Source: Terrimesophilobacter mesophilus (GTDB lineage: Bacteria; Actinomycetota; Actinomycetes; Actinomycetales; Microbacteriaceae). Taken from it: a DNA stretch of 64,000 bases. How positions within the stretch are numbered: the stretch's first letter is position 1; each line of letters opens with the position of its first letter. The stretch spans positions 558,001-622,000 of the forward strand of contig NZ_JACHBP010000001.1 of the NCBI RefSeq assembly GCF_014200375.1, given 5' to 3'. The position numbers were made by a program, and so were the translations under genes. Positions 18,279-25,081 of this stretch are shown here, piece after piece. Under the pieces are notes generated by a model. That model was not told the origin of the DNA, did not search any database, and saw only the letters and a program-made list of their open reading frames with translations.

Positions 18279-18518
18279 CTAGAGCCCCATGCGCTGTGTA
18301 ATGCGCAGGGCGTCAGCCTCACGCTGCAGTTCCGAGTTCCTCTGCTGCAGGCGGAGTGAATGCTCGCTGTGGTCGAGCACGCGGCGTGCGGCGTGCGTAC
18401 GAGACCATCGGAGCAGTGCAACGGCAAGACGTTCGACGGCGCGGTCGATGCCGTGCGAGGCGGTCCTGCTGGCCGCTGGAGAGTCCGTGTTGCGGTCCAG
18501 GGCGGTTGCGGTAGTCAT
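18279..18518 (-). CDS. Small basic helical protein, unknown function
   Basis: 79 residues. I start it at ATG 18518 because AGGAGGTG (18532-18525), the strongest ribosome site in this region, lies six bases upstream. A longer reading from 18608 would overlap the ArsR-like gene by four bases but lacks this support. The product is rich in Arg/Leu/Ala and probably alpha-helical (DRAVERLAVALLRWSRTHAA; LRLQQRNSELQREADALRIT), perhaps a coiled coil. No domain is recognised. It sits directly after the ArsR-like gene and may be its target or partner. Confidence 0.6.
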   Translation of the reverse strand: MTTATALDRNTDSPAASRTASHGIDRAVERLAVALLRWSRTHAARRVLDHSEHSLRLQQRNSELQREADALRITQRMGL

Positions 18519-18604
18519 TGTCTTCACCTCCTCACTGACCATGAATTTACGGGCAACCACTGACATTTCAGGGGTCTTGAGTACCGTGATGGGTGCTGTG
18601 ATCG

Positions 18605-19246
18605 TCATGATGTCGTCTCTCCTTCTGGAGTGTCGTCTGAGGGGATCTCCTCGCCGTCGATGACGGGGAAAGCATGGAATTGGATCTGTACCGGGCGAGA
18701 CCCCGGCGTCTTCTGGTAGCGATGCAGGTCGGCGAATTCACTCACCATGGCCATGTACCGCTGGGAGAACTCGCTGAGTTGTTCCGCGGTGATGAACACG
18801 TTGGTGAGGCTCACCAGGCTGGCCTCGCCCCATTTGTCGTCGAGTTCGTCGTAGCCGCGTTCGAGGAACTCGGCGAGGTTGCGTTCGCGACTGCTGGACC
18901 ATTCCCGCATCACGAGTTGGCTTGCTTCGCGGCCGGCAGAGGTCTTCTTGGCCTCGGTGGCGCCCAGGTTGATTCCTCCCGGCGTCCGCTCCCACCAGCG
19001 TTCGCGGCCAACGCCCTTGCCGGCGACCTCCCGAACGAACCCGTGCTTCTCGAGCTGACGGAGGTGGTAGCTGGTCGCGCCACTCGACTCTCCGAGCCGC
19101 TCGGCCAGGCCGCTCGCGGTGAACGAACCGTAGGTCGAGAGCACATCGAAGATCTTCACCCGCAACGGGTGCGCGAGCGCTTTGAGCGACTCGAGGTCGA
19201 TCTCGCGATCGTGGGCCACGACCTCCGGCTCGTTGCTATCGCTCAT
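18605..19246 (-). CDS. ArsR-like helix-turn-helix regulator
   Basis: 213 residues from ATG at 19246, seven bases after the -10 box (probably leaderless). The N-terminal winged helix reads LESLKALAHPLRVKIFDVLS, GLAERLGESSGATSYHLRQL, EKHGFVREVAGKGVGRERWW. The C-terminal half is helical with a final beta segment (VQIQFHAFPVIDGEEIPSDD), as in the larger ArsR-like regulators of drug or transport genes. No metal-binding cysteine pair is present. The target may be the small downstream gene or the divergent merR-epimerase pair. An array of 14-base repeats overlaps its -35 box. Confidence 0.88.
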   Translation of the reverse strand: MSDSNEPEVVAHDREIDLESLKALAHPLRVKIFDVLSTYGSFTASGLAERLGESSGATSYHLRQLEKHGFVREVAGKGVGRERWWERTPGGINLGATEAKKTSAGREASQLVMREWSSSRERNLAEFLERGYDELDDKWGEASLVSLTNVFITAEQLSEFSQRYMAMVSEFADLHRYQKTPGSRPVQIQFHAFPVIDGEEIPSDDTPEGETTS

Positions 19247-19253
19247 GCATACA

Positions 19254-19282
19254 AAGATAGCATTGCAAAGAGTTCTTTGCAA
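19254..19282 (-). promoter_or_regulatory. Leaderless promoter of the ArsR-like gene
   Basis: On the minus strand: -35 TTGCAA (19282-19277), 17-base spacer, -10 TATCTT (19259-19254), then seven bases to the ATG at 19246. The -35 box is part of the first CTTTGCAA repeat, so protein bound to the repeats would block RNA polymerase. Confidence 0.6.
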
Positions 19283-19338
19283 CTACATCTTTGCAACTAC
19301 TTCTTTGCAATACATTCTTTGCAGCAACATCTCTGCAG
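19261..19338. repeat. Array of 14-base repeats with CTTTGCAA core
   Basis: The core CTTTGCAA starts at 19275, 19289 and 19303, then varies to CTTTGCAG at 19317 and CTCTGCAG at 19331, each exactly 14 bases apart. TTGCAAAG (19263-19270) is the same core in reverse orientation. Similarity decays with distance from the ArsR-like promoter. It is a candidate multi-site operator for that regulator. Confidence 0.75.
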
Positions 19339-19373
19339 CGTGGGAAACTCCACCGATGCCGGATGCTCGCCCG

Positions 19374-19405
19374 TTGATAGTTACACTATCGATAGTTACA
19401 CTATC
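19374..19405 (+). promoter_or_regulatory. Leaderless merR promoter with tandem palindromic operator
   Basis: -35 TTGATA (19374-19379), 17-base spacer, -10 TACACT (19397-19402), six bases to the ATG at 19409. Two identical adjacent 15-base units, GATAGTTACACTATC (19376-19390 and 19391-19405), overlay it; each is a palindrome with GATAG/CTATC arms. The spacer is not the stretched 19-20 bases of classical MerR activation, so repression is more likely. Confidence 0.7.
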
Positions 19406-19408
19406 GAC

Positions 19409-20068
19409 ATGAAGATCTCCGAGCTGTGCCGCCGAGCAGACGTCGCCGCTACGACGCTCAAGTACTACATCCGGGAGGGCCTCGTCGCGGAAGGCCTGCG
19501 ATCCGCGCCCAATCGGACCGACTACGACGAAGACCACGTGCACCGCATCCGCCTGGTGCGGGCACTCATCGAGACCGGCGGACTGTCGATCGCCTCGGCA
19601 CGGCACGTTCTCGCGGTGATCGACGCAGAGGGTACTGACCTCGCCTTCGCCTTCGAGGCGATTCAGAACGCGCTCGGCGCGACAGGCCGCGCCGGCGAAC
19701 GCTCCGCATCCACAAAAGCGCAAGAGCGGGTCATGGCACTCGTCAACGGAAGCGGGTGGGCGGTCACCCCGGGCAACCCCGGAATTGAGCTGGCCGCCCG
19801 CGCCCTCGACGGCCTGTCGACCATCGGCTTCACGCCCAGCGACGAGTTCCTGGCCGGCTATGCGACCGCGTGCCTGGGAATCGCACAGGCTGACCTGGGC
19901 GCTTTGACGACGCGGGATTCGCCGGAACTCGTGCTCGAACTCATGGTGGTCGGAACCGTCATGGGCGACGTGCTCATGAGCGGCCTTCGCCGGCTCGCCC
20001 AAGAGAGCACCGCAGCCACCGTATTTCCCGTTTCCGGCCGGAACAGCAACGAGAAGAGAGAACAATGA
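19409..20068 (+). CDS. MerR-family transcriptional regulator
   Basis: 219 residues from ATG at 19409. The MerR DNA-binding domain is at the N-terminus (MKISELCRRADVAATTLKYY; IREGLVAEGLRSAPNRTDYD; HVHRIRLVRALIETGGLSIA). The remaining 140 residues form an all-alpha domain that resembles the C-terminal domain of TetR-like proteins, and no cysteines that could bind metal are present. The stop overlaps the epimerase start by four bases, so the two are coupled. It probably controls itself and the epimerase. Confidence 0.9.
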   Translation: MKISELCRRADVAATTLKYYIREGLVAEGLRSAPNRTDYDEDHVHRIRLVRALIETGGLSIASARHVLAVIDAEGTDLAFAFEAIQNALGATGRAGERSASTKAQERVMALVNGSGWAVTPGNPGIELAARALDGLSTIGFTPSDEFLAGYATACLGIAQADLGALTTRDSPELVLELMVVGTVMGDVLMSGLRRLAQESTAATVFPVSGRNSNEKREQ

Positions 20069-21003
20069 GTCTGCACCACGTCATACTCGGCGGATCCGGA
20101 GTCGTCGGGCGGGAGACCGCCGCGGCCCTGCGCGCCGCGGATCAGAACGTCACCGTCGTCCGGCGCTCCCCTGACCCCGAGTCCGGGCCAGGCGCACCCG
20201 TGGTGAGCGCCGACCTGCGCGATCTCGACGACGCCATTCGGGCTGTTCGCGGCGCCGAGGTCGTCTACCTCGTACTCGGCTTGCCCTACCGCCTGGCTGT
20301 CTGGCGACGGGATTGGCCAAGAGTCGTGGAGAACGTCATCGCGGCGGCGAAGGTCGAGGGTGCACACCTCGTGTATTTCGACAACGTCTACGCCTATGGA
20401 AAGGTCGACGGGCCGATGACAGAGGACTCGCCCATCCGACCCAGCAGCAGGAAGGGCGAGATCCGTGCCGCGTTGCTGCAGCAGCTGGAGGTCGGGCACG
20501 AGCGCGGACTCGAACTCACCGTGGCGCGCAGCGCGGACTTCTACGGGCCGGGCGCCTCGACGAGCGCGTTCAATTCGATGGCACTCGACCCCGTCGCGCG
20601 GGGGAAGGAGCCCACCTGGCTCATCGACGCCACGCTCCCCCACTCGATGACCTACACCCCGGACATCGGTGCCGCACTCGCGATCCTCGGGACGGATGAT
20701 CGAGCCCGCGGCAAGGTCTGGCACATTCCTACCGCGCCGGCGCTCACCGGCGAGGAGTATCTGACTCTCGCGACGGGGGGCGGCCTGCGCCATCGGACGA
20801 TCTCGCTGGGCACGATGCGACTGGGCGCGCCGTTCGTGGCCGTCGCCCGCGAAGCCCTCGAGCTGAGCTACCAGAACTCCCGGCCCTATGTTTTCGACTC
20901 CTCGCGGTTCGAATCGACGTTCTCGATGGCGGCTACTCCGTACGAGGTCGGCATCGTCCGTGCGCTCGAGGAGTCGAGAAGGGTCGCCTCAGCGACAGGC
21001 TAA
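20065..21003 (+). CDS. NAD(P)-dependent epimerase/reductase (extended SDR-like)
   Basis: 312 residues. The N-terminal dinucleotide site is ILGGSGVVGRE, followed by DLRDLDDAIRAVRGAEVVYL. YFDNVYAYGKVDGPMTED holds a Tyr/Lys-like pair (Tyr-x3-Lys is not exact: VYAYGK) and ADFYGPGAS is common in NAD-dependent epimerase families. The substrate is unknown. It is translationally coupled to merR, so the MerR ligand may be its substrate or product. Its end overlaps the convergent methyltransferase gene by four bases. Confidence 0.85.
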   Translation: MSLHHVILGGSGVVGRETAAALRAADQNVTVVRRSPDPESGPGAPVVSADLRDLDDAIRAVRGAEVVYLVLGLPYRLAVWRRDWPRVVENVIAAAKVEGAHLVYFDNVYAYGKVDGPMTEDSPIRPSSRKGEIRAALLQQLEVGHERGLELTVARSADFYGPGASTSAFNSMALDPVARGKEPTWLIDATLPHSMTYTPDIGAALAILGTDDRARGKVWHIPTAPALTGEEYLTLATGGGLRHRTISLGTMRLGAPFVAVAREALELSYQNSRPYVFDSSRFESTFSMAATPYEVGIVRALEESRRVASATG

Positions 21004-21809
21004 CCGCGGCAGAGAATCTCCCCGTGCGGCATCGCGAACCAGCCATCCGCATCGTTGATCCAGTCACGCCACGCACGCGAGATGTCGATGAGGTCGTCCT
21101 GGCTCGCGAGGCCCGAGTCGATCGTGTCGACCGCGAGGGCGGATTGCAGGATTCGCGCCTCCCACATGCTCCCCCACCACTCGCGGTCGGCTTCGGAGTT
21201 GAACGACCAGATGGATGCCGTGGAGACGACCTCCGCGAAGCCCGCGTCCATGGCCCAGGATTTCAGGTGCCGGCCGGCATCCGGTTCGGTGTCGTTGCTC
21301 CGGTACACGGAACGCACGAGGTCGAGCCAGCGTTCGAGGCCCGTCGAGGCCGGATGCCAGAAGCATGCACCGTAGTCGACGTCCCGAGCCGCGACGATTC
21401 CGGATGCCGCGCGCACCCGGCGGAACTCCCTCAGCATCGCCACCGGATTCGCGACGTGCTGCAACACCTGATGCGCGTGCACGACGTCGAAGGAGTTGTC
21501 GTCGTACTCGAGTTCGTACCCGTTGCCGACGACGAACTGAACATTGTCGACGTCGCGTTCCGCGGCGAGCGCGGTGGCCTTGTCGACGATCTCCGCCGAG
21601 GCGTCGACTCCGATGACCATCGCGGGGGCGACCCGCGCAGCGATATCGATCGTGATCGTGCCTGGACCGCACCCGACATCCAGAACGCTCGCGCCGGGCA
21701 CGAGCGCCGACGCGAGGTAGCTCGCTGAATTGTCCACCGTGCGCCAACTGTGCGAACGAAGGACGCTCTCGTGGTGACCGTGCGCATAATGCTCATCAGG
21801 TATTGCCAT
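21000..21809 (-). CDS. SAM-dependent class I methyltransferase
   Basis: 269 residues. Motif I is SVLDVGCGPGTITIDIA, the acidic motif II region is VIGVDASAEIVDKA, and FDVVHAHQVLQHVANPVAML is motif III/IV of UbiE/Coq5-like small-molecule methyltransferases. The C-terminal third carries a lid (CFWHPASTGLERWLDLVRSV). The substrate is unknown. It converges on the epimerase gene with a four-base overlap and is divergent from the M3 peptidase gene. Confidence 0.9.
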   Translation of the reverse strand: MAIPDEHYAHGHHESVLRSHSWRTVDNSASYLASALVPGASVLDVGCGPGTITIDIAARVAPAMVIGVDASAEIVDKATALAAERDVDNVQFVVGNGYELEYDDNSFDVVHAHQVLQHVANPVAMLREFRRVRAASGIVAARDVDYGACFWHPASTGLERWLDLVRSVYRSNDTEPDAGRHLKSWAMDAGFAEVVSTASIWSFNSEADREWWGSMWEARILQSALAVDTIDSGLASQDDLIDISRAWRDWINDADGWFAMPHGEILCRG

Positions 21810-21834
21810 GGTTCCACCCTAATAAGGTTGGAGT

Positions 21835-23856
21835 ATGACGAACCCGTTTTTTGAGCCGAGCACCCTCCCCTACGAACTCCCGCCGTTCGACGACATCAAG
21901 GACGAGCACTATCTGCCCGCGTTCGGGAAGGGATTCGAGGAACACCTCGCTGAGCTCTCCGCCATCACGGGACAGGATGACGCTCCGACGTTCGACAACA
22001 CCATGGTCCCGCTCGAGCGGAGCGGCCAGACGCTGCTGCGGGTTGCGCGCGTCTTCTACAACAAGTCCTCGTCCGATTCGAGCGACTTCACGAACGACCT
22101 CGAGGAGCAGATCGCTCCGCGCATGGCGGCGCACGAGGATGCCATCCGACTCGACTCGCGCCTGTATGGCCGGATCAAGACCATCCATGACCAGCTCGAA
22201 TCGCTCGAACCAAGTGCGGAACAGCGCTATCTCGTGGAGCGCTACTTCACCGAGATGACGCTCGCCGGCGCCGGTCTCGACGACGAGCAGAAGGAGAAGC
22301 TGAAGGAGTACAACCAGAAGCTCTCGACGCTCACCACCCGATTCGAGAAGAACCTGCTCGCCGACACGAACGAACTCGCGGTCGTCATCGACGATGTGAG
22401 CGACCTCGATGGGCTGGGCGCAGGCGAGGTGTCGGCCGCCGCGGAAGCGGCGAAGGAGCGGGGCCTTGATGGCAAGTACCTCGTGACGCTCGTTCTGCCG
22501 ACCGGGCATCCGTACCTTTCCAGCCTGACCCGTCGTGATGTGCGCGAGAAGATCATGGCGGCATCGCGCTCCCGGGGCATCCGTGGCGGTGAGCACGACA
22601 ACCGCGAACTCGTTCTGGAGATCGCGAAGCTGCGAGCGGAGCGCGCGCGCCTGCTCGGTTTCGACACCCATGCCGGCTACGTGACGGCGGATGAGACGGC
22701 GAAGACCCCGCAGGCCGTCGCCGACATGCTCGGCAGGCTCGCACCACCCGCCGCTCGCAACGCCCGCGCGGAGCAGAAGGACCTCGAGGACATTGCCGGG
22801 CACGCCATCGAGCCGTGGGACTGGGCGTTCTACACGGAGAAGGTGCGACAGGCGAAGTACGACGTCGACACCGCAGCCATGCGCCCGTACTTCGAAGCCG
22901 AGCGCGTGCTGCAGGACGGTGTGTTCTTCGCGGCCACGAAGCTCTACGGCATCACGTTCGCGGAGCGGCCGGATCTCACCGCATACCACCCGGACGCACG
23001 CGTCTTCGAGGTCTCGAACGAGGACGGCTCCCCTGTTGGCCTGTTCGTCTATGACCTCTACACGCGCGACTCCAAGCGCGGCGGCGCCTGGATGAACGAG
23101 CTCGTGGGCCAGAACGACCTGCTCGAACAGCCGGTCGTGGTCGTCAACAACCACAACGTGCCGAAGCCCGCCGCGGGAGAGCCGACCCTGCTCACCTACG
23201 ACGAGGTCAACACGCTCTTCCACGAGTTCGGGCACGCGCTGCACGGTCTCTTCGCCCGCGTCACGTTCCCGAAGTTCACCGGAACGAGCGTGTTCCGCGA
23301 CTTCGTGGAGTTCCCCAGCCAGGTCAACGAGATGTGGATGCTGTGGCCGGAAGTGCTCGCGAACTATGCCGTGCATCACGAGACCGGTGAGCCGATGCCG
23401 CAGGAGCTCGTCGACAAGCTGCACGCCTCTGAGCAGTTCAACGAGGGCTTCCAGACGAGCGAGTACCTCGCCGCCGCCCTGCTCGACCAGGCCTGGCATT
23501 CGATCACCGCCGATGACGCAGTGACGGATGTCGCGGGGTTCGAGGCGAAGGCTCTCGCAGCGGTCGGCCTCGACAACCCGGCCGTGCCGACCCGGTACTC
23601 GAGCACGTACTTCGCGCACACGTTCGCGGGCGGCTACGACGCCGGGTACTACTCCTACATCTGGAGCGAGGTGCTGGATGCCGACACCGTCGAATGGTTC
23701 AAGGACCATGGCGGGCTCACCCGGGAGAATGGCGACCGGTTCCGGTCGAAGTTGCTCGGGGTTGGCGGCAAGATGGACGCGCTGGATGCCTACCGCGACT
23801 TCCGAGGCCGCGACGCGGTCATCGAGCCGCTGCTCAAGCGCCGCGGGCTGGAGTGA
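21835..23856 (+). CDS. dcp: M3-family oligopeptidase (dipeptidyl carboxypeptidase type)
   Basis: 673 residues, matching Dcp/OpdA. The zinc motif is HEFGH at 463-467 in TLFHEFGHALHGLFA, with the third ligand Glu in FVEFPSQVNEMWMLW; the C-terminal HTFAGGYDAGYYSYIWSEV is also a family hallmark. It degrades short peptides in the cytosol; no signal peptide is present. Dcp versus oligopeptidase A cannot be settled by eye. Confidence 0.93.
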   Translation: MTNPFFEPSTLPYELPPFDDIKDEHYLPAFGKGFEEHLAELSAITGQDDAPTFDNTMVPLERSGQTLLRVARVFYNKSSSDSSDFTNDLEEQIAPRMAAHEDAIRLDSRLYGRIKTIHDQLESLEPSAEQRYLVERYFTEMTLAGAGLDDEQKEKLKEYNQKLSTLTTRFEKNLLADTNELAVVIDDVSDLDGLGAGEVSAAAEAAKERGLDGKYLVTLVLPTGHPYLSSLTRRDVREKIMAASRSRGIRGGEHDNRELVLEIAKLRAERARLLGFDTHAGYVTADETAKTPQAVADMLGRLAPPAARNARAEQKDLEDIAGHAIEPWDWAFYTEKVRQAKYDVDTAAMRPYFEAERVLQDGVFFAATKLYGITFAERPDLTAYHPDARVFEVSNEDGSPVGLFVYDLYTRDSKRGGAWMNELVGQNDLLEQPVVVVNNHNVPKPAAGEPTLLTYDEVNTLFHEFGHALHGLFARVTFPKFTGTSVFRDFVEFPSQVNEMWMLWPEVLANYAVHHETGEPMPQELVDKLHASEQFNEGFQTSEYLAAALLDQAWHSITADDAVTDVAGFEAKALAAVGLDNPAVPTRYSSTYFAHTFAGGYDAGYYSYIWSEVLDADTVEWFKDHGGLTRENGDRFRSKLLGVGGKMDALDAYRDFRGRDAVIEPLLKRRGLE

Positions 23857-23863
23857 CCGCTCC

Positions 23864-25039
23864 TCAGGGAGCGGGTTCCGGGTTCTCGGCCGTCGACCGA
23901 CTCCCCCACCCCAGCCACAGCATGAAGATCGCGCCGACGACGAGACCCCAGAAGGCGGAGCCGATTCCGGCGATCGTGAGTCCGGATGCGGTGACGAGGA
24001 ACGTGGCGATGGCGGCGATGCGATGCGGCGGCTCCTCGAGCGCGCCGGTGATGGAGGTGACGAGGGCGCCGACGACGGCGAGCCCGGCGACCGCGATGAT
24101 GAGGATCGGCGGCGAGGCTGCGACGAGTGCCGTCGCGACCCCCGCGCCGAGTCCGAGCAGCAGGTAGAGCACGCCGGCACTGAGCGTCGCGATCCATCGT
24201 CGTGACTTGTCGGGATCGGCCTCCGGGCTCGCCATGATGGCAGCGGTGATCGCCGCGAGGTTGATGGCGTGCCCACCGAAGATCGCTCCACCGACCGAGG
24301 CGACCCCTGTGCCGACGAGCACGGGTCGGGCCGGCGTTTCGTAGCCGAACGTGGACATCACGACGAATCCAGGCACGTTCTGCCCCGCCATCGTGACGAT
24401 GAACAGCGGCAGGCCGAGGCTCACGATCACGGCGGGATCGAACACCGGGAGCACGAAGGCGAGCTGCGGGGCGAGCTCAGCCTTCTGCATCCACCCGCCC
24501 CCGGCGGACACGGCGATCACGATGGCGGCTACGAGCATGGCGGAGGGCACGGCCCACCGGGGCGCGAGCCTCAGTATGATGAGCCAGGCAAGGATGATCG
24601 GGAGCGCGAGAAGCGGGTAGTCGAACATCGCCGTGACGGGCGCGAGGCAGATCGGGAACAGGATTCCGGCGAGCATCGCGCTCGCGATCGCCTTGGGGAT
24701 GCTCGTCATGAGCCGCCCGAGCGCCGGCCACAACCCGCACAGGATGATGAGCGCACCGCACACGATGAACGCGCCCACCGCTGCCGCGAAGTTCGCGTGA
24801 TTCTGGCCCGCCGCCACCAGCAGGGCCGCGCCGGGAGTCGACCATGCGATCGAGATCGGAATGCGGTATACGAGGGCGAACCCGATCGAGGCGAGCCCAA
24901 CGGTCACACACAGGATCAGCAGGCCCGACGAGGCCTGCGCATCCGTGGCGCCCACCGCCTGAAGCCCAGCGATGACGAGGGCGAACGACGTGGCGAATCC
25001 GGCGATGGAGCCGACGATTCCGGCGGAGATGGGCTGCAG
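23864..25039 (-). CDS. BenE-type benzoate/H+ symporter, start codon uncertain
   Basis: About 390 residues with roughly 11-12 membrane helices. BenE-like features include LQPISAGIVGSIAGFATSFA at the N-terminus, SIAWSTPGAALLVAAGQNHA, and FGGHAINLAAITAAIMASPE. The coding similarity clearly extends upstream of the first ordinary start (GTG at 24955), adding the first helix; the only possible start there is CTG at 25039. The reading frame is open back to the stop of the GH31 gene at 25082. An ATG at 25080 is out of frame by one. A frameshift, a CTG start, or a sequence error are all possible. It probably imports aromatic acids and is the last gene of the glycoside operon. Confidence 0.8.
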   Translation of the reverse strand: MQPISAGIVGSIAGFATSFALVIAGLQAVGATDAQASSGLLILCVTVGLASIGFALVYRIPISIAWSTPGAALLVAAGQNHANFAAAVGAFIVCGALIILCGLWPALGRLMTSIPKAIASAMLAGILFPICLAPVTAMFDYPLLALPIILAWLIILRLAPRWAVPSAMLVAAIVIAVSAGGGWMQKAELAPQLAFVLPVFDPAVIVSLGLPLFIVTMAGQNVPGFVVMSTFGYETPARPVLVGTGVASVGGAIFGGHAINLAAITAAIMASPEADPDKSRRWIATLSAGVLYLLLGLGAGVATALVAASPPILIIAVAGLAVVGALVTSITGALEEPPHRIAAIATFLVTASGLTIAGIGSAFWGLVVGAIFMLWLGWGSRSTAENPEPAP

Positions 25040-25081
25040 GATGAGGTATCGGTCCTTCGCGTCGGCGGGAGTGACGCCATC

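Noticed and set aside
19261-19405. CRISPR-like array
   Set aside because: Units of 14 and 15 bases without spacers or cas genes, placed on promoters; they are operators.
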